Positions 28,177 through 36,071 of a stretch of DNA of 64,000 bases are shown piece after piece (the stretch's first letter is position 1; the number at the start of each line of letters is the position of its first letter). A model generated the notes under the pieces. It was given only the letters and a program-made list of their open reading frames with translations. It was not told the DNA's origin and made no database searches. Both the position numbers and the translations under genes were made by a program. The stretch spans positions 62,001 through 126,000 of the forward strand of contig JBFWVR010000003.1 in NCBI GenBank assembly GCA_050246635.1. Reading direction: 5' to 3'. Origin of the DNA: JBFWVR01 sp050246635 (GTDB lineage Bacteria > Acidobacteriota > Vicinamibacteria > Vicinamibacterales > UBA2999).

Positions 28177-28868
28177 GCAGGACACAGGGCCGCTGGCGCC
28201 CATTGCAATCCTTCCTGGTCCCTGTCGTACCGGACGAGCGTGCCGGGCACCGGGCGTGACCGGGGGACGAGGCCGTGGTCGATGTCGCGGGCGAGCCCTT
28301 CGATGTCGAGGCCGAGGGCGCGTTCGAGTCGCAGGCGATCGACACGCAGGACGGGGAGCGCGTAGTCGTCGATCTGCGGATCCGAGGGCCAGTCGGTCGT
28401 ACGGGCGCGATCGGTGGCGTGCAACGGATCCTCGACGAGCAGCATCAAGGCCGCGCCCCGATCCCGCGCCACCTCCGCTTTCCGCCCGACACCGGCATGG
28501 GGCGTGAGGGCCCGGCCGGCGAAGCGGCTCGTCGGCTCTGCCTCCTCCGGTTCGTGCGTCAGCACGACCACCGCGGCACCACGCACGTCCACCGTCGCGT
28601 AGTCGTCATACCCCTCTTCCGGGGCGGTGATGCCGTAGCCGGCGAACACCACCGGCGCGCGCAGGGACGAGGGTCCCGCGGGCGTACGCGAGAGGGGATA
28701 GAACGAAATGCCCAGGCGCATCGGCACGGCACCCCGGGGCCCGTCGATGACGAGCGTGGTTGCGGGATGACGTGTGGCTCGGACGCCCTGGGGGGCCGCT
28801 TGCGAGACGGCGAGGACGCTGCTCAGCGCCAGTGCCGCGACGGGCAGTCCCCACGCGCGGCCGGGCAC
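28173..28868 (-). CDS. secreted PA-domain protein lacking the M28 peptidase domain
   Basis: 231 aa with a signal peptide (PGRAWGLPVAALALSSVLAV, cleavage after SQA). The core is a protease-associated domain: VVFAGYGITAPEEGYDDYATVDVRGAAVVVL, as found in M28-family zinc aminopeptidases. In that family the zinc-binding peptidase domain follows, but here the protein ends soon after (APAALCPA), and no HxD or downstream zinc ligands are present. Either a stand-alone PA protein or a truncated peptidase. The GTG start is 1 nt after the stop of the dehydrogenase-like gene upstream, so they are co-transcribed. Confidence 0.65.
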   Translation of the reverse strand: MPGRAWGLPVAALALSSVLAVSQAAPQGVRATRHPATTLVIDGPRGAVPMRLGISFYPLSRTPAGPSSLRAPVVFAGYGITAPEEGYDDYATVDVRGAAVVVLTHEPEEAEPTSRFAGRALTPHAGVGRKAEVARDRGAALMLLVEDPLHATDRARTTDWPSDPQIDDYALPVLRVDRLRLERALGLDIEGLARDIDHGLVPRSRPVPGTLVRYDRDQEGLQWAPAALCPA

Positions 28869-28869
28869 G

Positions 28870-29709
28870 TCATGCCCCCAGCGCGACGTCGAGGCGCACG
28901 CGATCGCGTGATGACACGGCCGGCGGGAGGAGGCGCGCGATCCCGCCGGGGCCCGCCTGTACCGGCAGCGCTGCGGCGCGCCCGGCGTGGCCCTCGCCCT
29001 GGGCCAGTGCCACCATGCAGGACAGGATGTGCGGCGCACGTGTCGTGGCCGACCGAATCACCCTCGTCGCGGCGGACGCGAGCGTGAGGGGGCCGGGTGG
29101 CCACAGGCGCGCGAGGCGCTGGTCGAGCCGCGTGATGGCCGGAGGCGGCAGTACCGAGGTCAGGGCCTGACCCGCGATTGATGCCTCCGTCCACGGCACG
29201 ATGGTCGCGGCCGGCGGGCGGCCGAGGACCATCAGCGAGACGTCACGTGGGGCGCAGCCGGCCTCGAGCGCCGTCAGGCCGGTCACGGCGCTTCGCAGCG
29301 CTTCCGGCGCCGACCCGAACAGGCGCAGCCGCCCGAGCCCGAGCTCAGTCACGCCCCGTTCGATGAGTCCCGCTTGCGCGGCGCCGGCGCAGAGGATCGG
29401 CGCGGTCTGGTTCAAGCCCGTCACCCGGCGCAACAGCGCGAGCCCTGCCTCGTCCTGCCATTCGCCTCCGGCATGCCGATCCGCGATCACGATCCATGTC
29501 GCCGCGACCACCACGGATTCGTCCCCGCTGCCGGCCAGGGCGGCCGCCGAGGGCTCCACCGGCATGGCCTGCCGGATGTCGAGGGCCTTGCCGGCGGCGA
29601 CCGAGGCGGCCTCGTCCACGAGCACGATTCGCCGGCCCGCGTCGGTCACCGCCAGCTGCCGGGCGATCGCCGCCCCGATCTCGCCCGCGCCCAGGATGAC
29701 GATGGTCAC
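28870..29709 (-). CDS. malate/lactate dehydrogenase-like protein with degenerate active site
   Basis: 279 aa. The Rossmann start (VILGAGEIGAAIARQLA) and GKALDIRQA match the malate/lactate dehydrogenase fold. However, the substrate-site motifs are absent: the usual NPVD is CAGAAQA, the Arg-rich loop is not recognisable, and the GGHGD segment carrying the catalytic His reads VLGRPPAA. It may bind a nucleotide without dehydrogenase activity, or act on another substrate. It is followed immediately by the PA-domain gene. True malate dehydrogenases are about 310 aa. Confidence 0.65.
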   Translation of the reverse strand: MTIVILGAGEIGAAIARQLAVTDAGRRIVLVDEAASVAAGKALDIRQAMPVEPSAAALAGSGDESVVVAATWIVIADRHAGGEWQDEAGLALLRRVTGLNQTAPILCAGAAQAGLIERGVTELGLGRLRLFGSAPEALRSAVTGLTALEAGCAPRDVSLMVLGRPPAATIVPWTEASIAGQALTSVLPPPAITRLDQRLARLWPPGPLTLASAATRVIRSATTRAPHILSCMVALAQGEGHAGRAAALPVQAGPGGIARLLPPAVSSRDRVRLDVALGA

Positions 29710-29934
29710 CCGCCCATTCTACGGGCTTCCGGTCCCGCCACGGCGGATCACCCGCGCGCACGCGGCTGGCCACGATTGGGCAACGTGATGCCCATCCACA
29801 TCCCGCGAGGTGTGTCTCCCGCCGCGCGCGGCCGCACGGCTCACCGGCTGTCTGTCGCGCGGTGTCAGGGCACCTTCGGGCCCGGCCGCCGCCGGGCGGC
29901 ACCGATGGCGAGCTCAATGCATTCAGTCGGGCCA

Positions 29935-31110
29935 ATGGTTGAGAAATCGTGTCTGGGCCTGGTCATCATCATCCTGCTGGCGGGCGCATGGCCGGCCGCG
30001 GCGCAGGATGCCCCCCTGCAGGACGTGCTGACGGATCTCGTCACCCGACGGACGGTTTCGGTGGGTGACTTCCCCAGGGACCCGACCGCGGCCGAGACGA
30101 CGGCCCGTACCTTGGTGAGCACGGTCCTCCAGGCCGTGGCCACCCTCCCGGTCCCACTGCCGTCCCAGGGCCTGCTGTACCGCTTCAATCCGCGGCTGGG
30201 CGTGCCCGAGCGTGACAGCCGGACGTTCGGGCCGATGCTCCTGGCCCGGCCACTCACGGCACGCGCCGGCCACGGCAGCTGGGCGGTGGACGAACGCTAC
30301 GTCGAGTTCGCGTCGCTGAACGGGGGCGACTTGCGCAGCGGCACGTTCGTCAGCGCCGCGCACCGGGTCACCGGTGCCCCGCAGGCCTTCGACGAGGAGC
30401 GCCTCACGCTGCGCCTGTCGATGCGCACGACCACGGTGGTCGCCGGGTACGGCCTGGCGGACCGCCTGGAAGTGGGCGCCGCCCTGCCCATCGTCACGGT
30501 CAACGTCGAGGGCCAGCGCCTCAACTTCAACGGGGGCGTCGGCGTGCTCCAGACGACGGCCGATGCGGGGGATACGGGCCTGGGCGACCTGCAGCTTCGC
30601 GTCAAGAACCACTTCGTGGGCGAGGGCGACAACGGACTTGCCGCCGACGTGCAGGTGCGGCTGCCGACCGGCAGCGAGGAGAACCTCAGGGGCGCCGGGC
30701 AGGCGTCAGCCCGGGTTGGGCTCGTGGCGGGCAGGACCGTCGGCGCGGCGACGGTGTACGGCAACGTCGCCCACGCTCGTGGGGGACTGGCCGACGAGAC
30801 GCAGGCAGGCGGTGGGATCGTCGCGGTGGTCACGCCGCGCCTGACCGCCTCGGCGGAGCTGCTGGCCAGGCACTTCCACGGCCTGCGCCGCGCCGTGCCG
30901 GTGGCCGCCCTGCACCCGTCGCTGCCAGGTATCGAAACCAACCGCATCGAGCGTGCGGGCGACCCGCTCCGCCTCTACCAGGTGAGCACGGGCGTGAAGT
31001 GGAGCGTGGCGGGCACGTGGCTCCTGACGGGCCAGCTGCTGTGGACCGTCAACGACGCGGGCCTTCGCGCGGTCGTCGCGCCCTCCGTTGCCCTGGAGTA
31101 CCTCTTCTGA
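29935..31110 (+). CDS. outer-membrane beta-barrel-like protein
   Basis: 391 aa. A signal peptide (VEKSCLGLVIIILLAGAWPA, cleavage after AAA) is followed by a helical segment near 30-70 and then alternating beta-strand sequence with glycine/aromatic turns, ending in Phe (VALEYLF), the usual barrel end. It resembles MetA-pathway/phenol-degradation-type (DUF) outer-membrane proteins but no family can be named with confidence. ATG 29935 is chosen for the signal peptide; in-frame ATGs at 29905 and 29917 exist. A single gene between two minus-strand units. Transport role inferred. Confidence 0.65.
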   Translation: MVEKSCLGLVIIILLAGAWPAAAQDAPLQDVLTDLVTRRTVSVGDFPRDPTAAETTARTLVSTVLQAVATLPVPLPSQGLLYRFNPRLGVPERDSRTFGPMLLARPLTARAGHGSWAVDERYVEFASLNGGDLRSGTFVSAAHRVTGAPQAFDEERLTLRLSMRTTTVVAGYGLADRLEVGAALPIVTVNVEGQRLNFNGGVGVLQTTADAGDTGLGDLQLRVKNHFVGEGDNGLAADVQVRLPTGSEENLRGAGQASARVGLVAGRTVGAATVYGNVAHARGGLADETQAGGGIVAVVTPRLTASAELLARHFHGLRRAVPVAALHPSLPGIETNRIERAGDPLRLYQVSTGVKWSVAGTWLLTGQLLWTVNDAGLRAVVAPSVALEYLF

Positions 31111-31119
31111 GCCGACGGC

Positions 31120-32121
31120 TCAGCGCCGGACGTCCACCCGGGTGATCACCCAGCTGGTCCCGCGTCGAGCGAGGTCGAAGGTCCAGCGGCGGCGCTCCTG
31201 TCGTGGGTTCCGGGGGCCGCTGCTGAGGACGTAGGTGGCCTCGCCGACGCAGCTCGCGCGTGCCGTCGCGCTCCCGAGATCGAGCACCTGGCAGCGCTCG
31301 AAGGTGAGCTGCTGCGAGGCGAGGCCGGCGAAGGCACGCGAGAGATCGGCCGCGTTCACCGAGGGCCACACCCGCTTGGCGGCGTCGGCGTCGAGCGCCT
31401 CGTAGGCCGCGCCGTAGCGGCGCAGCGTCTCGCGGATCCGCTGCTCCGCCGCCGCGGTCCCGCTCGCCTCGTCCGTGTCCGCGGAGTCGGAGCCTGTCGG
31501 GCGGTCCCGCGACGCGTCGGCGCCGGGCTCCGCGCCCTCGCCGGCGGTGGCGCGCACCGTCGCGCCTCGGCCGTCCGATGGGCCGCCTGGGCCGCCGCGC
31601 GGGGAATCGGTGCCCGGCGGCGGCCGGCGGGTGGGCGGAGCCATCCTGGGCGCCGGCGTGCGTGCGGGTTGCACGGCATCCGATGGCGACACCGGCGACA
31701 CCCCAGGCAGGAACTCAGAGTACGGCGAGCCGATGGCGATCAGGGGGGCGGGCTCCGTCCCGGGCGTGGGGTCCGACCGACGCCCCTCGCGTCCGCCGGC
31801 CCACCACGAGAAGACGGACAGGGCGACGGCCAGGGTCGCGGCGATGGCGCCTCCCAGCTTGCGTGAGCGTGGGACAGGTCCGGGCACGGGGGGCGGGGGT
31901 GGGCCGGGCGCGACGAGCGCAGTGCTGGCGGGAGAATCGAGCCGGGCAATCTCCAGGGCCAGCGCGTCCGCGGTCTCCGAGTCGCCGCGGGCGAGGGCCT
32001 CGTCACGTTCCGCGGAGAGCCGCTGCCGCGTGCGGCGTCGCATCCGTCCCTCGAACGACCGCCAGGCACTGGTGTCGCGGGGAGGGTCAGGTAGAAGGCC
32101 GTCGTTCGTGTCTGGCACCAT
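31120..32121 (-). CDS. single-pass membrane protein with C-terminal NTF2-like domain
   Basis: 333 aa. A charged N-terminal region rich in Arg and Glu, one transmembrane helix (KLGGAIAATLAVALSVFSWW), a long Pro/Thr/Ser/Gly-rich disordered stretch, then a C-terminal domain of about 110 aa (IRETLRRYGAAYEALDADAA, LSRAFAGLASQQLTFERCQV, RRWTFDLARRGTSWVITRVD). That end resembles NTF2/SnoaL-like folds seen as sensor domains fused to kinases. The N-terminus would be cytosolic. ATG 32121 (MVPDTNDGLLP) is favoured; the frame is open to 32193. Function unknown. Confidence 0.6.
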   Translation of the reverse strand: MVPDTNDGLLPDPPRDTSAWRSFEGRMRRRTRQRLSAERDEALARGDSETADALALEIARLDSPASTALVAPGPPPPPVPGPVPRSRKLGGAIAATLAVALSVFSWWAGGREGRRSDPTPGTEPAPLIAIGSPYSEFLPGVSPVSPSDAVQPARTPAPRMAPPTRRPPPGTDSPRGGPGGPSDGRGATVRATAGEGAEPGADASRDRPTGSDSADTDEASGTAAAEQRIRETLRRYGAAYEALDADAAKRVWPSVNAADLSRAFAGLASQQLTFERCQVLDLGSATARASCVGEATYVLSSGPRNPRQERRRWTFDLARRGTSWVITRVDVRR

Positions 32122-32301
32122 TACAGTGTCTCGCCTGGTTGGTGCCCGCGGGGCGGGCAGGCGCACCAGGGCCCCCCGCAGGATGCAAGACACGCTCCAC
32201 CTGCCGGGTGGCGTCGGAAGATGGGTGAAGTGGCGTCAGAATGTGCGAAGAGCCGCACGTCGAACGTGGCGGCGACGCGCTGACGAAGAGGATTGACCAA
32301 A

Positions 32302-33024
32302 ATGGAAACCGAGTCGTCCCGGATCGTGCTCGTCACGGGCGGAACCCGTGGCATCGGCCGTGCGGTGGCTGCGACGCTCCTGTCGCGTGGCAACCGCCTG
32401 GCTTTCACCGGCACGTCGCTCGACGGCGTGTCGCGGGCCGAGCGGGAACTCGGCGACGCCTGTGGTGATCCGGGGCGGGTCCTCGGCCTCACCTGCGATG
32501 TCCGGGACCCCGCCTCGGTGGAAGCCGCGGTCCGCACCGCGTCCGAGCGCTTCGGCGGGCTGCAGGTGCTGGTCAACAACGCGGGTGTCGGGGTCGGCGC
32601 GCCGGTCGCCGACCTCGCCCTCGAGGAGTGGGACCGCATCATCGGCGTGAACCTGACCGGCACCTTTCACTGCTCACGCGCGGTGATCCCGCACCTGCGG
32701 GCGGCCGGAGGCGGGTGGATCATCAACGTGAGCAGCCTGTCGAGCACGCACCCCTTCGCGGGCGGCGCGGCCTACACGGCGGCGAAGGCCGGCGTGAACG
32801 CGTTCTCGGAGGCGCTGATGCAGGAGCTGCGTCCCGACGGCATCCGCGTCGCCGTGGTCCTGCCGGGATCGGTCTCGACGGAGTTCAACAACCGTCCCGC
32901 GGGCAATGGCGCCGACTGGAAGCTCCACCCGGAGGACGTCGCGCAGGTGATCGCCGACCTGCTCGACCATCCCGCCCGAAGCCTGCCCAGCCGCGTCGAG
33001 ATCCGGCCGGCGAGAACGAAATAA
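32302..33024 (+). CDS. short-chain dehydrogenase/reductase
   Basis: 240 aa classical SDR. The cofactor motif is TGGTRGIG near residue 15, followed by NNAG, then the catalytic Ser in INVSSLSSTHPF and the YTAAKAG Tyr/Lys pair. The C-terminus is short, so substrate is open (3-ketoacyl or sugar alcohol reductases are typical). ATG 32302 or TTG 32293 could start it; a GAGG lies upstream. Its 3' end runs straight into the 13-bp repeat array. Monocistronic. Confidence 0.85.
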   Translation: METESSRIVLVTGGTRGIGRAVAATLLSRGNRLAFTGTSLDGVSRAERELGDACGDPGRVLGLTCDVRDPASVEAAVRTASERFGGLQVLVNNAGVGVGAPVADLALEEWDRIIGVNLTGTFHCSRAVIPHLRAAGGGWIINVSSLSSTHPFAGGAAYTAAKAGVNAFSEALMQELRPDGIRVAVVLPGSVSTEFNNRPAGNGADWKLHPEDVAQVIADLLDHPARSLPSRVEIRPARTK

Positions 33025-33031
33025 CACGACG

Positions 33032-33381
33032 GTGCCGCACCCCCGTGTAGCACCCCCGTGCGGCACCCCCGTGTGGCACCCCCGTGTGGCACCCCCGTGT
33101 GGCACCCCCGTGCGGCACCTCCGTGTGGCACCTCCGTGTGGCACCTCCGTGTGGCACCCCCGTGTGGCACCTCCGTGTGGCACCCCCGTGTGGCACCGCC
33201 GTGCGGCACCTCGTGTGGCACCCCCGTGCGGCACCTCCGTGTGGCACCCCCGTGTGGCACCTCCGTGTGGCACCCCCGTGTGGCACCTCCGTGCGGCACC
33301 TCCGTGTGGCACCCCCGTGAAGCACCCCCGTGCCGCACCCTCGTCTACCCCCCTCGTGCCGCACCCTCGTTCAGCACCTTC
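33032..33381. repeat. tandem array of a 13-bp GTGTGGCACCCCC-type repeat
   Basis: About 24 well-matched 13-bp units (one is 12 bp) fill 33032-33342, and three degenerate units follow. Variation is confined to a few positions (GTGTGG or GTGCGG; CCCCC or CCTCC). It fills the convergent space between the SDR and the threonine dehydratase, and the degenerate units encode the last 11 residues of the latter. It creates spurious open frames with a 13-residue period. No gene lies here. Confidence 0.95.
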
Positions 33382-34340
33382 GTCAGCACGTCCAAGTCGA
33401 TGTTCGATCCGCTGACGATGATCCCGATCGTCTCGCCGCGCACCACACCCTTGCCGGCCAGGACGGCGGCGACGGCCGTGGCGCCCGCGCCTTCGGCGAT
33501 CAGGTGTTCCTCGCCCGCCAGGCCGCGCATCGCACGGGCGAGTTCGTCCTCCGTGACCGTCACAATGTCGTCCACGGTGCGCTGGACCAGCGGCACGGTG
33601 ATGCTGCCGGGCTCGAGGTTGCCAGTCAGGCCGTCGGCCAGCGAGGGCTGCGGCACGATGGGGGTGACGGCGCCGCGGGCGCGGGCGACCGTGAACGGCG
33701 ATGACGCCGCGACCTCCACGCCGACCAGCCGGATCTCCGGAACGGCGTCCTTCAGCGCGAGACCGACTCCACTGGCGAGCCCGCCCCCGCCGATGGGGAC
33801 GAAGACCGTGTCCACGTCGGGCACCGCGTCCAGCAGGTCGAGTGCGGACGTGCCCTGGCCGGCGATGACGTCGGCGTGGTTGTACGGCGAGATGTAGACC
33901 GCGTCCTCGCTGGCGGCGAAGGCCCGCGCTGCGGCTTCCGCCCCGTCGTAGTCCACCGCATCGTCATGCAGGATGGCGCCGTGGCGGCGGATGGCGGCTT
34001 TCTTCGTCTCCGGCGCCGTCACCGGCGTGAACACAATCAGCGGGATCCCGATGGCCTCGGTGGCCAGCGCCAGGGCGCGGCCATGGTTGCCGGCCGAGGC
34101 GGTGACGATGGCCGGTGGCGCGCTGCCCGATTCGCGCAGGCAGCCCACCGCGTTCAGCGCGCCGCGGATCTTGAACGAGCCGCTCCGCTGCAGCGACTCG
34201 AGTGACAGGTGCACCGTCGCGTCGGCCACTGACGAGAGCCACTCCGACGGCAGCACGGACGTGGGGGTGAGGAACTCGCGGAGCCGTCCGCGGGCGGCGT
34301 GGACGTCGGCAGCCGTCGGCAGCGTGGGGGGTGTGGTCAC
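33345..34340 (-). CDS. threonine ammonia-lyase / serine-threonine dehydratase
   Basis: 331 aa PLP enzyme that deaminates threonine (or serine) to the 2-oxoacid. PLP lysine in GSFKIRGA near residue 58; SAGNHGRALA; GGGGLASGVGLALK binds the phosphate. It lacks the C-terminal ACT domain, as in catabolic TdcB types and serine racemases. The GTG start overlaps the upstream receiver-like gene stop by GTGA. The last residues (KVLNEGAARGG) and the TAG stop lie in the 13-bp repeat array, which is unusual for a metabolic gene. Confidence 0.88.
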   Translation of the reverse strand: MTTPPTLPTAADVHAARGRLREFLTPTSVLPSEWLSSVADATVHLSLESLQRSGSFKIRGALNAVGCLRESGSAPPAIVTASAGNHGRALALATEAIGIPLIVFTPVTAPETKKAAIRRHGAILHDDAVDYDGAEAAARAFAASEDAVYISPYNHADVIAGQGTSALDLLDAVPDVDTVFVPIGGGGLASGVGLALKDAVPEIRLVGVEVAASSPFTVARARGAVTPIVPQPSLADGLTGNLEPGSITVPLVQRTVDDIVTVTEDELARAMRGLAGEEHLIAEGAGATAVAAVLAGKGVVRGETIGIIVSGSNIDLDVLTKVLNEGAARGG

Positions 34341-34711
34341 TCGTGGGCGCCGGGCGCCGACTCGAACGAGGTGACGAGGGCCGGCAGGTTCGCGGAGAAG
34401 GCGCCGCGCGCCATCACGTCGCCCACGCCGAGCGCGCGGGCTTGCTGGATGAGGTCGCCGTGGACGTGGCTGACGAAGGCCAGCGTCGGGACCGCCACGA
34501 GGGCCGGGTCTTCCGCGAGGCGCTGCAGGGCCTCGAGCGGGCGGGTGCGCTGGCCGTCGAGATCGATGAAGATCGCTGACGGGCGTTCGGCGTGGGCCCG
34601 CTCGAGCAGCGCCTCGGGCGTGGTGGCCACGGCCAGCGTGGCCCCGGTGCCCTTCACGGCGGCCGAGATCTTCGAGCGGAACATCAGGTCGTCGACGAGC
34701 GCGAGGATCAT
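34337..34711 (-). CDS. receiver-like (CheY-fold) protein
   Basis: 124 aa. MILALVDDLMFRSKISAAVK gives the first strand with an acidic DD pair, SAIFIDLDGQRTRPLEAL holds a likely phospho-Asp (D50 or D52), and PTLAFVSHVHGDLIQQARAL follows. The usual C-terminal Lys is not obvious (DVMARGAF). Probably a stand-alone receiver-like domain, co-transcribed with the threonine dehydratase (GTGA overlap). Its ATG is only 12 bp from the divergent metallo-hydrolase start and follows TAAGAT by 7 nt. Confidence 0.65.
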   Translation of the reverse strand: MILALVDDLMFRSKISAAVKGTGATLAVATTPEALLERAHAERPSAIFIDLDGQRTRPLEALQRLAEDPALVAVPTLAFVSHVHGDLIQQARALGVGDVMARGAFSANLPALVTSFESAPGAHE

Positions 34712-34714
34712 TAT
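34709..34714 (+). promoter_or_regulatory. -10-like box for the metallo-hydrolase
   Basis: CATTAT, 9 nt before the ATG at 34724. It overlaps the start codon of the divergent gene. Confidence 0.35.
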
Positions 34715-34718
34715 CCTT

Positions 34719-34724
34719 ATCTTA
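34719..34724 (-). promoter_or_regulatory. -10-like box for the receiver-like gene, leaderless spacing
   Basis: TAAGAT on the minus strand followed by 7 nt (AAGGATA) and ATG at 34711. Confidence 0.45.
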
Positions 34725-35380
34725 TGATTCTCGAAGCCGCCGCGGCGCCGCCCTTCTTCAAGAACGGATTCGTGCTCGGGTGCGAGCGCACCCGGGAGGC
34801 CGTCATCGTCGACCCGGGAGATGAAGTGGACGCCCTGCTGGCCTTCGTCGCCCGCGAGGGCCTGGCGGTGAAGGCCATCCTGCTCACCCATGCCCACGTC
34901 GACCACGTCTCCGGCGTCGCCCGCGCGAAGCGGGCGCTCGCGGTGCCCATCTGGATGCACCGGGACGACCAGTTCCTCTACGACCACGCGGTCCCGATGG
35001 GGGCGCAGTTCGGCCTCGAGGTGGACGCGCCGCCGCCCGTCGACCGCTACTACGACGAGGGTGGCGTGCCCGGCTTCGGCGACTACGCCGTGGAGGTGCT
35101 CCACACCCCAGGGCATTGTCCGGGTGGCGTCTGCCTGCGTGTCGGTCGTCGGGGCGAGCCGGGACAGGACCTCTTCGTCGGCGACACGCTCTTCGCGGGC
35201 TCGATCGGCCGCACCGACCTGCCCGGCGGGGACTACGACCTGCTGATGCGCAGCATCACCGGCGTCCTCCTGCCCGTCGGTGACGATGCCCGCGTGTATC
35301 CCGGCCACGGCCCGGAGACGACGATAGGGGAGGAACGCCGCACCAACCCGTTCATCCTCGATTGGCTCTCGCGGCGCTGA
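34724..35380 (+). CDS. metallo-beta-lactamase-fold hydrolase (glyoxalase II-like)
   Basis: 218 aa. The zinc motif is LTHAHVDHVSG near residues 46-56; further ligands are HTPGHCPGG, GDTLFAGSIGRTDLPGGDYD and YPGHGPETTIGEERRTNPF. These are the hydroxyacylglutathione hydrolase/YcbL-type MBL fold motifs, so it probably cleaves a thioester; the substrate is not fixed. The start MILEAAAAPPFFKNG fits the family N-terminus. Divergent from the receiver-like gene with 12 bp between the starts and no ribosome site. Confidence 0.88.
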   Translation: MILEAAAAPPFFKNGFVLGCERTREAVIVDPGDEVDALLAFVAREGLAVKAILLTHAHVDHVSGVARAKRALAVPIWMHRDDQFLYDHAVPMGAQFGLEVDAPPPVDRYYDEGGVPGFGDYAVEVLHTPGHCPGGVCLRVGRRGEPGQDLFVGDTLFAGSIGRTDLPGGDYDLLMRSITGVLLPVGDDARVYPGHGPETTIGEERRTNPFILDWLSRR

Positions 35381-35401
35381 CGACACGGGTGGGACGTACG
35401 A

Positions 35402-35481
35402 GCCACAGAGACACGGAGACACGGAGACACGGAGACACGGAGATCTGGATTTCAGGACACCTCTCCGTGCCTCTGCGGCTG
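35402..35481. repeat. CACGGAGA word repeat forming a hairpin
   Basis: GCCACAGAGACACGGAGA and further CACGGAGA units face TCTCCGTGCCTCTGCGGC on the other arm. Lies after the metallo-hydrolase gene; may terminate transcription. Half-copy at 15586-15612. Confidence 0.65.
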
Positions 35482-35645
35482 CCACCCACCGGTCACCGCT
35501 GCCGTGCTCTGCGAAGGATGGGGCTGAGCCCTCTCCCGCCTGTCCTGTGAATCCGGCGTCGAGGCACCTCGGCACCACCACTTCGAGGCTCAGGTCCTGA
35601 GGGCTTCCTGCGCCCCGGGCAAGCCCGAGGGGCGGCTGGTTGTGC

Positions 35646-35948
35646 TCACGCGCGGTTGACCACGAATTCCACTCTTCCGACAGTGAGGGTATCCCCTTCG
35701 GCGAGGGGCGCCCTGGTGACGCGGGTGCCGTTCACCCAGGTGCCGTTCGTGCTGTCGAGGTCCTCGACCTGCAGCGCGCCGGCGGCATCGAGGGTGAGCC
35801 GGCAGTGCAGGCGCGAGACGAGCGCGGCGTCGACGACGAAATCGGCGCGGGCCGCGCGGCCCACGGTCTTGATGGCGCCGGGCAGCAGTCGAAAGCTCAG
35901 GGCGTCGCCGCCGCCGGTATCGGACGAAGTCGAGATGAGGGTCCACAT
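35646..35948 (-). CDS. FHA-domain protein
   Basis: 100 aa consisting of one forkhead-associated phosphothreonine-binding domain: VGRAARADFVV, SRLHCRLTLDA, LEDL-like VEDLDSTNGTWVNGTRV and GDTLTVGRVEF. The GR, SxxH and NG residues are present. Partner kinase is not encoded here. ATG 35948 (MWTLISTS) is used; the frame is open to 36032. A TACACT hexamer lies 13 nt upstream of ATG. Divergent from the MacA-like gene. Confidence 0.85.
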   Translation of the reverse strand: MWTLISTSSDTGGGDALSFRLLPGAIKTVGRAARADFVVDAALVSRLHCRLTLDAAGALQVEDLDSTNGTWVNGTRVTRAPLAEGDTLTVGRVEFVVNRA

Positions 35949-36071
35949 ACGGTCGGGCCCTAGTGTAGCCGACCGCGCGCGGCGAACTTTCGCCGCCGCC
36001 CGTCCGTCGAAGAGAGTGTTCCGGGCCGACACGCCGGCCGGGGACCGCCAGGGGAGGCGACAGGGGTCTTC

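Noticed and set aside
33032..33381. CRISPR array
   Set aside because: The 13-bp units are directly tandem with no unique spacers and no cas genes.
33032..33415. Repeat-encoded protein with a 13-residue period (open in several frames)
   Set aside because: Long frames on both strands come from the 13-bp period; no ribosome site, and a 12-bp unit breaks the register.
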